Source: JBBCJM01 sp037190175 (lineage in GTDB: Bacteria; Pseudomonadota; Alphaproteobacteria; Rhodobacterales; Rhodobacteraceae). Taken from it: DNA of 10,163 nucleotides. Position 1 is the stretch's first letter. Each line of letters begins with the position of its first letter. The stretch lies in assembly GCA_037190175.1 (NCBI GenBank), contig JBBCJM010000166.1, positions 1-10,163 on the forward strand. Reading direction: 5' to 3'. Position numbers and translations under genes: made by a program. The notes beneath the pieces were generated by a model that was not told where the DNA came from, made no database searches, and worked only from the letters and a program-made list of their open reading frames with translations. Shown here piece by piece: positions 1-4,699 of this stretch.

Positions 1-1
1 C

Positions 2-616
2 TTCGGCGCGGCCGCCGGGGTGCGCACCATCGGCGCCTATCCCAACGCGCCGATGGCGCTGGTGTCGCGCGCGCCGGTGCAGGGGGTGGCCGACCTGAAC
101 GGCAAGAAGCTGCGGGTGGCCGGTCCGGCGATGCTGCAATCGCGGCCGTTCCAGATGTTCGGCGCCGCTCCGGTGTCGATGGCCCTGGGCGAGACGCTGC
201 CCGGGCTTCAGACCGGGGCCATCGACGGGATGCTGGCCTCGATCCCGGTGTTCACGACGTTCAAATACTACGACATCGCGAAGAACATGACGATCCTGCC
301 CGAGACCTTCCTGGTCGTGGCCATCGTCGCCAACGAGGACTTTCTGACCCGCATCGGGCCGGAGCTGGAGGCCGTGGTCCTGCAATCGGCGCAGGATGCC
401 ATCGTGGCCGCCAACGAATGGACCAATGCCGAACTCGCCGCGCAGATGGCCGAATGGACCGCGCAGGGCGGCGTGGTGCACGACCTGTCCGAGGCCGAGC
501 GCGCGACCTGGCGCGAGACCATCGCCGCCGTGCTGCCCGAGGCGGTGGCCGCCGCGCCGGAGCTCGACGCCGAACTGGCCGCCTTCCGCGCCGTCGCCGA
601 ACGCCACGCACAATAG
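2..616 (+). CDS. TRAP transporter substrate-binding protein (DctP family), 3' part only
   Basis: The reading frame is open from base 2, so the gene starts upstream; about 204 C-terminal residues are present of the roughly 320-340 usual for the family. The protein is the periplasmic receptor that hands a substrate, usually an organic acid, to the DctQM membrane permease. Seen here: a GVR near the left edge, then LNGKKLRVAGPAM, whose Arg (fragment residue 38) aligns with the conserved carboxylate-binding Arg of TRAP receptors such as SiaP. These are followed by FGAAPVSMALGETLPGLQTGAIDGM, broken here as FGAAPVSMALGET and LPGLQTGAIDGM, the family signature before the helical C-terminal part. The signal peptide would lie upstream and cannot be checked. 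The next gene begins 9 bases after the stop, so uptake and catabolism are probably co-transcribed. An aromatic acid such as 2,6-dihydroxybenzoate is the context-based guess for the ligand; sequence alone does not give it. Confidence 0.9.
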   Translation, partial: FGAAAGVRTIGAYPNAPMALVSRAPVQGVADLNGKKLRVAGPAMLQSRPFQMFGAAPVSMALGETLPGLQTGAIDGMLASIPVFTTFKYYDIAKNMTILPETFLVVAIVANEDFLTRIGPELEAVVLQSAQDAIVAANEWTNAELAAQMAEWTAQGGVVHDLSEAERATWRETIAAVLPEAVAAAPELDAELAAFRAVAERHAQ

Positions 617-625
617 GGGGCTGCG

Positions 626-2137
626 GTGAGCGACTGTGATGTTGCGGTGATCGGCTACGGCCCGACCGGGATGGTCCTGGCCGCGCTGCTGGGCCAGGCC
701 GGGCACCGTGTGGTGGTACTGGAACGCTACGAGGGCCTCTACAACCTGCCGCGCGCGGCCTGTTTCGACGACGAGACGATGCGCACCTTCCAGCGGCTGG
801 GCGTGACCGAGGGCATCCTGCGCGGCTCGGCGGTGCAGGACGACTACGACTGGCAGAACGCCCGGGGCGAGACGCTGGTGCGGCTGGAATACGACCGCGA
901 GGCGCCGGGCGGCTGGCCCGCCATGCACATGATGTATCAGCCCGATGTCGAGGCGGTGCTGGACGGGCTGGTCAGGACGCTGCCCACGGTCACCCTGCGG
1001 CAGGGCGTCACCGTGGGCGGGGTGGAACAGGGACCGGCGCGGGTGGTGGTGCGCGGCACCGATCCGCGCGGCGGGCAGGTGGCGGTCACCGCGCGCTATG
1101 TGGTGGGGGCGGACGGCGGCAACGGGTTTTCCCGCGGGCAGGTCACGAGCGGGCTGGACGACTACGGGTTCCAGGAGAACTGGCTGGTCTGCGATTTCCG
1201 CCTGAAGCGCGCGGTGCCCGGCCTGCCGATGTTCCGCCAGATCTGCGACCCGGCGCAGCCGCGCTCGATCGTGCGGATCGGGCCCCGGAACCACCGCTTC
1301 TCCTTCATGCTCGACCCTGGCGTGACGGCGGAGGAGGCGACCGACGCCAATGGCGTCTGGGCCCGGGTGGCCGAGTTCATCGGGCCCGAGGATGCCGAAC
1401 TGATCCGGGTGGCGAACTACGTCTTCCGCTCGCGCGTCACGCATCAGTGGCGCAAGGGGCGGTTCTTCCTGGCCGGGGACGCGGCGCATGAGATGCCGCC
1501 GTTCCTGGGGCAGGGCATGGTCTCGGGCATCCGCGACGCGCAGAACCTGGCGTGGAAGCTGGATCTGGTGCTGCGGGGGGTGGCGGGGGACGACCTGCTC
1601 GACACCTATCAGGCCGAGCGCGACCCGCATGTGCGCTTCATCACCGAAAAGGCGATCGAGCTGGGCCGGGTGCAGACCCTGCGCGATCCGGTGGCGGCCA
1701 AGGCGCGCGACGAGCGGATGCTGGCCCAGCGCCGCGCCGGCCAAAGCCCCGCCAAGATTCCGTTTCCGCCGCTGACCCCAGGCTTCATCGCCAACGACGG
1801 TGGCGTGTTCCCGCAGGCCGTGGTGGGCGGGGGGGTCAGGCTGGACGATGCCGCCGGCCCGGGCTGGTGGATCGTGCTGCACGACCCGGCGCTGGGGGTG
1901 AGCGAGGATCACCAGCGGGCGCTGGGGATGCTGGGCGGCCGCGTGGTGCGGTTCGGCGACGGCTTCGCCGATCCGACCGGCACCTATGCCCGCTGGTTCG
2001 GGGATCGCGGCGCCGGTGCCGCCGCGGTCCGCCCCGACCGCTATGTCTACGGCACCGCCGCGACGCAGGCCGAACTCACCGTGCTGCTGGACCGGCTGTT
2101 CGCGGCCTTCGCCACCGCCCCGGAAACCGCTGCCTAG
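626..2137 (+). CDS. FAD-dependent aromatic hydroxylase, MhpA/PheA-TfdB type (candidate resorcinol hydroxylase)
   Basis: A 503-residue single-component flavoprotein monooxygenase of the p-hydroxybenzoate hydroxylase fold, expected to use NAD(P)H and O2 to add a hydroxyl to a phenolic ring. Seen in order: the FAD dinucleotide motif GYGPTG at residues 10-15 with acidic E33 closing the first beta-alpha-beta unit; RAACFDDETMRTFQRLG around 43-59, typical of MhpA relatives; the DG motif GADGG at 161-165; the GD motif LAGDAAHEMPPFLGQG at 282-297, where D285 contacts the FAD ribityl chain; and a C-terminal thioredoxin-like part with RPDRYVYG at 469-476. It is about 50 residues shorter than E. coli MhpA (554). 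The GTG start at 626 sits 5 bases after a GGGGG run at 616-620. Upstream is the TRAP receptor, downstream the decarboxylase. MhpA hydroxylates 3-hydroxyphenyl compounds; resorcinol is also a meta-hydroxyphenol, so hydroxyquinol formation is a reasonable inference, not proof. Confidence 0.88.
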   Translation: MSDCDVAVIGYGPTGMVLAALLGQAGHRVVVLERYEGLYNLPRAACFDDETMRTFQRLGVTEGILRGSAVQDDYDWQNARGETLVRLEYDREAPGGWPAMHMMYQPDVEAVLDGLVRTLPTVTLRQGVTVGGVEQGPARVVVRGTDPRGGQVAVTARYVVGADGGNGFSRGQVTSGLDDYGFQENWLVCDFRLKRAVPGLPMFRQICDPAQPRSIVRIGPRNHRFSFMLDPGVTAEEATDANGVWARVAEFIGPEDAELIRVANYVFRSRVTHQWRKGRFFLAGDAAHEMPPFLGQGMVSGIRDAQNLAWKLDLVLRGVAGDDLLDTYQAERDPHVRFITEKAIELGRVQTLRDPVAAKARDERMLAQRRAGQSPAKIPFPPLTPGFIANDGGVFPQAVVGGGVRLDDAAGPGWWIVLHDPALGVSEDHQRALGMLGGRVVRFGDGFADPTGTYARWFGDRGAGAAAVRPDRYVYGTAATQAELTVLLDRLFAAFATAPETAA

Positions 2138-2157
2138 GAAATCACGCGAAAGCCCCC

Positions 2158-2185
2158 CTCTCCTTCCCCACGAGGGGGAGGGAGG
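2158..2185 (+). repeat. GC-rich imperfect hairpin, REP-like
   Basis: Pyrimidine-rich 2158-2169 can pair with purine-rich 2174-2185 around the loop ACGA (2170-2173): eleven of twelve positions pair if G-T (G-U in RNA) pairs are counted. It lies in the 117-base gap between the hydroxylase and decarboxylase genes, the only sizeable gap inside the left cluster. There is no T run after it, so it is a poor intrinsic terminator; it resembles dispersed intergenic palindromes of GC-rich proteobacteria. It could act as an mRNA-stabilising or partial-termination element. Only one copy is in view, so its repeat nature is a guess. Confidence 0.4.
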
Positions 2186-2197
2186 CGTCCTTCCTGC

Positions 2198-2211
2198 CGG
2201 CGTCTCCGCCG
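2198..2211 (+). other. Small perfect stem-loop in the same intergenic gap
   Basis: CGGCG at 2198-2202 is inverted as CGCCG at 2207-2211 around the loop TCTC. It stands 12 bases downstream of the larger hairpin at 2158-2185 and 43 bases before the decarboxylase start. In DNA this GC-rich, five pairs can arise by chance; it is listed because together the two stems could form a structured intercistronic leader. No promoter motif was recognised in this gap. Confidence 0.2.
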
Positions 2212-2242
2212 AGCGAGGTCGGTCGCCCGGCCCAATCCTTTG

Positions 2243-2248
2243 AAAGGA
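2243..2248 (+). promoter_or_regulatory. Ribosome-binding site of the decarboxylase gene
   Basis: AAAGGA ends 6 bases before the ATG at 2255. This decides the start: the frame is open further upstream and a TTG at 2240 could be read as a start, but that TTG overlaps this site and has no purine-rich sequence of its own. The ATG start also puts the metal ligands at the same residue numbers as in characterised gamma-resorcylate decarboxylases. Confidence 0.75.
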
Positions 2249-2254
2249 CTGCAA

Positions 2255-3229
2255 ATGAACGGAAAGATAGCTCTGGAAGAGCATTTCGCCATGGAAGAGA
2301 CGCTGGGCGACAGCAAGGCGTTCTTCTCGGACCGGGTGTGGACCGAACTCAAGGCGCGCCTGCTGGACATCCAGGACCGCCGGCTGCGCGAGATGGATGA
2401 AAACGGGATCGAGGTGACGCTCCTGTCGCTCAACGCGCCCGCGGTGCAGGCGATCCCGGACCCGGCGCAGGCGGTGGAACTGGCGCGCCGTGCCAACGAC
2501 TATACGGCCGAGGAAGTGGCGAAGAACCCGTCCCGGTTCCAGGGCCTCGCCGCCCTGCCGATGCAGGACCCCGAGGCGGCGGCGGCCGAATACCGGCGCT
2601 GCGTCAGGGACCTCGGGTTCCGCGGCGCGCTGGTCAACGGGTTCAGCCAGATCGGCGACGCCGGCAACGCCACCTATTACGACCTGCCGCAATATGCCGG
2701 CTTCTGGGACGAGGCCGCGGCGCTCGACGTGCCGTTCTACCTGCACCCGCGCAACCCGCTGCCGCAGGATGCCCGCATCTATGCCGGCCATCCCTGGCTG
2801 ATGGGCCCGACCTGGGCCTTCGCGCAGGAAACGGCGGTGCATGCGCTGCGGCTGATGGCCTCGGGCCTGTTCGACCGCCATCCGGGGTTGCAGATCGTCC
2901 TGGGCCATCTGGGCGAGGGGCTGCCCTATTCGATCTGGCGGGTGGACCATCGCAACGCCTGGATGAAGGAACCCACCGCCTATCCGGCCAGGCGCCCCCT
3001 CGGCGACTATTTCCGCAACAACTTCTACCTCACCACCTCGGGCAACTTCCGCACCCAGACGCTGATCGACGCGATGATGGAGATCGGGGCGGACCGCATC
3101 CTGTTCTCGACCGACTGGCCGTTCGAGAGCATCGACCACGCCGCCGGCTGGTTCGACGCCTGCCCGATTTCCGAGGCCGACCGGCAGAAGATCGGCCGCG
3201 ACAACGCCCGCCGGCTGTTCCGGCTGTAG
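2255..3229 (+). CDS. Gamma-resorcylate (2,6-dihydroxybenzoate) decarboxylase, amidohydrolase-2 family
   Basis: A 324-residue TIM-barrel metal enzyme of the ACMSD/amidohydrolase-2 family. Characterised relatives remove CO2 non-oxidatively and reversibly from 2,6-dihydroxybenzoate to give resorcinol, using one divalent metal and no organic cofactor. Seen: the N-terminal LEEHF motif with E8 and H10; H164 in FYLHPRNPLPQD; H218 in VLGHLGEGLPY; R229 in the IWRVDHRNAW block; and D287 in LFSTDWPFESIDHA. As I recall it, E8, H10, H164 and D287 are the metal ligands and H218 is near the catalytic site in the Rhizobium enzyme; all fall at the same numbers here, and SLNAPAVQAIPD and NGFSQ also look like that enzyme. 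Length is full. The flanking hydroxylase, TRAP receptor and GST fit an aromatic-acid operon. Related 2,3-dihydroxybenzoate or other o-hydroxybenzoate decarboxylases are the main alternatives; a substrate close to gamma-resorcylate is most likely. Confidence 0.9.
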   Translation: MNGKIALEEHFAMEETLGDSKAFFSDRVWTELKARLLDIQDRRLREMDENGIEVTLLSLNAPAVQAIPDPAQAVELARRANDYTAEEVAKNPSRFQGLAALPMQDPEAAAAEYRRCVRDLGFRGALVNGFSQIGDAGNATYYDLPQYAGFWDEAAALDVPFYLHPRNPLPQDARIYAGHPWLMGPTWAFAQETAVHALRLMASGLFDRHPGLQIVLGHLGEGLPYSIWRVDHRNAWMKEPTAYPARRPLGDYFRNNFYLTTSGNFRTQTLIDAMMEIGADRILFSTDWPFESIDHAAGWFDACPISEADRQKIGRDNARRLFRL

Positions 3230-3238
3230 GAGGGGACC

Positions 3239-4006
3239 ATGGTTGAACTTTATCACTTCTGGAGTTCGGTCTGCTCGGTCAAGGTGCGGATGGCGCTTGA
3301 AGAAAAGGGCGTCGCCTGGACCAGCCGCTATGTGGACCTCTTCGCCTTCGACCAGACCCGGCCGGAATATCTGGCGATCAACCCCGACGGGGTGGTGCCG
3401 ACGCTGGTGCATGACGGCGCGGTGATCCGCGAATCCTCGGTGATCAACGAATATATCGACGAGGCGTTCGACGGCCCCGCGCTGGTCCCCGCCGACCCGC
3501 TGACGCGGGCGCGGATGCGGGTGTTCATCCGGCAATGCGACGAGGGGCTGCCCGCGATCGCCCTGCCGACGCTGGTGAAATACCTGCTGCCCAAGCTGCG
3601 CAACCGCTGGGGGGACGAGGTATTGCAGGAACGCGCCGGGGACCGGCCGACCGAATTCCTGCGCAACCTGCACCAGCGCGGGCTGAAGGGCGAGGTGGCG
3701 CCCGAGGAACTCGAGGCCGCTTATCAGCGGCTGGAACGGCTGCTCGACGTGATGGAGGGGATGCTGGCGGACGGCGGGCCGTGGCTGATGGGGGACTTCT
3801 CGCTGGCCGATATCGCGGTGGCGCCCTATCTGTTCCGGCTGTCGGCGCTGGGCAATGAACGGTTCTGGTCGCCCTCGACCCGCCCCCGCGTGGCGGCCTG
3901 GTATGAAGGGGTCAGGGCACGCCCGGCCTTCGTCACCGCCGTGTCGTGGCCGGACGAGACCGGCGGCGGCTATGAGGAGGTGGGGCTGAAAACCGCTCCG
4001 GCGTAA
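3239..4006 (+). CDS. Glutathione S-transferase, LigF/beta-etherase-like
   Basis: A 255-residue cytosolic GST. The N-terminal thioredoxin-like domain (about 1-78) shows FWSSVCSVKVRMALEEKG with S9, S10, C12 and S13 as candidate glutathione-activating residues, the cis-proline at P54 in GVVPTL, and the gamma-glutamyl-binding ES pair at 65-66. The helical C-terminal domain has the N-capping box FSLADIAVAPYL around 187-198. A long insert around 115-155 (LPKLRNRWGD and following) resembles the LigF beta-etherase group more than small GSTs. Its ribosome site AGGAGGGG (3228-3235) overlaps the decarboxylase stop, so the two are translationally coupled. It could cleave an aryl ether, isomerise a ring-cleavage product as maleylpyruvate isomerases do, or remove a reactive quinone formed from hydroxyquinol. 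The sequence does not decide among these. Confidence 0.87.
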   Translation: MVELYHFWSSVCSVKVRMALEEKGVAWTSRYVDLFAFDQTRPEYLAINPDGVVPTLVHDGAVIRESSVINEYIDEAFDGPALVPADPLTRARMRVFIRQCDEGLPAIALPTLVKYLLPKLRNRWGDEVLQERAGDRPTEFLRNLHQRGLKGEVAPEELEAAYQRLERLLDVMEGMLADGGPWLMGDFSLADIAVAPYLFRLSALGNERFWSPSTRPRVAAWYEGVRARPAFVTAVSWPDETGGGYEEVGLKTAPA

Positions 4007-4017
4007 GGTTTTTCCCC
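3982..4017 (+). terminator. Terminator-like inverted repeat spanning the GST stop codon
   Basis: GGGG (3982-3985), a two-base bulge CT, then GAAAACC (3988-3994) can pair with GGTTTTTCCCC (4007-4017): eleven pairs including one G-T (G-U in RNA). The loop 3995-4006 contains the gene's last codons and its TAA. A T run lies within the right arm, not after it, so this is not a textbook intrinsic terminator. It stands between the GST and the Lrp-type regulator and may lower read-through, or serve as a bidirectional or attenuating element. Confidence 0.4.
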
Positions 4018-4062
4018 TCGAACGACGCGGCGGGACACGGCATCCTGTGCCACGACCCAGAT

Positions 4063-4067
4063 GGAGG
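4063..4067 (+). promoter_or_regulatory. Ribosome-binding site of the Lrp/AsnC gene
   Basis: GGAGG ends 6 bases before the ATG at 4074 and so selects this start. A GTG at 4047 would add nine residues (Arg/Pro-rich, not typical of the family) and has no ribosome site at a proper distance. Confidence 0.75.
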
Positions 4068-4073
4068 CCGATC

Positions 4074-4541
4074 ATGCCGCGGCGCGACCTCGACGACATC
4101 GACCGCCGGATCCTCGGCCAGTTGCAGCGCGACAGCAAGCTGACCAACGTGGAACTGGCGGCGCGGGTGGGGCTGTCGCCCTCGCCCTGCCTGGCCCGGG
4201 TCAAGCAGCTGGAGCGCGACGGGGTGATCCGCGGCCACGTCGCGCTGGTCGATCCCGAGGCGCTGGGCCTGTCGATCAGCGTCTTCATCCAGGTCACGCT
4301 GGAAAAGCAGGTGGAACGGGTGCTGGCCACCTTCGAGCAGAAGATGATGAGTTTCCCCGAGGTCATGGAATGCTATCTGATGACCGGCGACAGCGATTAT
4401 CTGGTGCGGCTGATCGTGCCCGACATCCAGGCCTTGGAACGGTTCATCGTCAAGGAACTGACTACCATCCCCGGCGTGTCGAACATCAGGTCCAGCTTCG
4501 CGTTGAAGCAGGTGAAATACAAGACGGCGCTGCCGGTATAG
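4074..4541 (+). CDS. Lrp/AsnC-family transcriptional regulator
   Basis: A 155-residue protein of standard Lrp/AsnC length. It opens with DLDDIDRRILGQLQRD (5-20), then a helix-turn-helix spanning roughly 22-48 (LTNVELAARVGLSPSPCLARVKQLERDG), followed by the linker IRGHVALVDPEALGL. The C-terminal RAM effector-binding domain covers about 68-148 and has the conserved turn MTGDSDYLV at 103-111 and the IPGVSNIRSSFALKQVK end strand. Such proteins form octamers or dimers and respond to amino acids or related 2-oxoacids. It follows the GST by 67 bases and precedes the 2-oxoacid dehydrogenase operon by 158 bases. It may control either cluster, or both. That the E1 gene is next door makes an amino-acid or 2-oxoacid effector attractive, but this is inference. 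Confidence 0.93.
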   Translation: MPRRDLDDIDRRILGQLQRDSKLTNVELAARVGLSPSPCLARVKQLERDGVIRGHVALVDPEALGLSISVFIQVTLEKQVERVLATFEQKMMSFPEVMECYLMTGDSDYLVRLIVPDIQALERFIVKELTTIPGVSNIRSSFALKQVKYKTALPV

Positions 4542-4565
4542 GGAAACCGCGCCACTGGGAAGATG

Positions 4566-4580
4566 CGGCACATCATGCCG
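4566..4580 (+). other. Inverted repeat CGGCA-N5-TGCCG, possible operator
   Basis: CGGCA (4566-4570) and TGCCG (4576-4580) form a perfect five-base inverted repeat with a five-base spacer, just before the AT-rich patch. ATGCC (4575-4579) is also inverted as GGCAT (4598-4602). It lies 25 bases after the regulator's stop and has no trailing T run, so an operator is more likely than a terminator. No protein can be assigned from the sequence, but the adjacent Lrp-type regulator is the obvious candidate. Confidence 0.3.
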
Positions 4581-4625
4581 AGCAATGTATATATTAAGGC
4601 ATAAGAATCTGAATTTTCTGCGTTC
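4581..4625 (+). promoter_or_regulatory. AT-rich putative promoter/operator region of the 2-oxoacid dehydrogenase operon
   Basis: This is the only distinctly AT-rich patch in the window. It holds TATATT at 4590-4595 and TAAGAAT at 4602-4608 as possible -10 hexamers, but no good -35 element at the usual distance, so a regulator-dependent promoter is plausible. AGAA (4605-4608) and TTCT (4616-4619) form a short dyad around TCTGAATT-like sequence, loosely like Lrp-type sites; the fit to the Lrp consensus is weak. The E1 start is about 75-110 bases further on, leaving a leader with a small hairpin (4667-4680). Confidence 0.35.
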
Positions 4626-4666
4626 AGGGGCCAATCTGGCAGCCTATTCCGGCGCGGTCGGGCTAA

Positions 4667-4680
4667 GCTTCATCCGAAGC
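4667..4680 (+). other. Small stem-loop in the E1 leader
   Basis: GCTTC (4667-4671) and GAAGC (4676-4680) are perfectly complementary around the loop ATCC, 19 bases before the E1 start. A second short dyad, GCCA-ATC-TGGC, lies at 4630-4640. Either could be chance; the position close to the start codon would allow an effect on translation. The E1 ribosome site itself is weak (GGAA at 4689-4692). Confidence 0.2.
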
Positions 4681-4699
4681 CAGCCACCGGAACCCCGCC

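Noticed and set aside
2240..2254. Upstream TTG start for the decarboxylase
   Set aside because: The TTG overlaps the ribosome site AAAGGA used by the ATG at 2255, and the added residues are absent from the known family N-terminus.
1552..2400. Plus-strand 282-residue frame crossing the hydroxylase end and the decarboxylase start
   Set aside because: It overlaps two well-supported genes in another frame, and its Arg/Gly-rich product has no family features.
2255..3229. Decarboxylase gene considered as ACMSD or a generic amidohydrolase
   Set aside because: The LEEHF start, the exact positions of H164, H218 and D287, and family-specific blocks such as SLNAPAVQAIPD fit gamma-resorcylate decarboxylase much better.
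4047..4073. Upstream GTG start for the Lrp/AsnC gene
   Set aside because: No ribosome site before it, and the GGAGG lies inside the extension at the right distance from the ATG at 4074.
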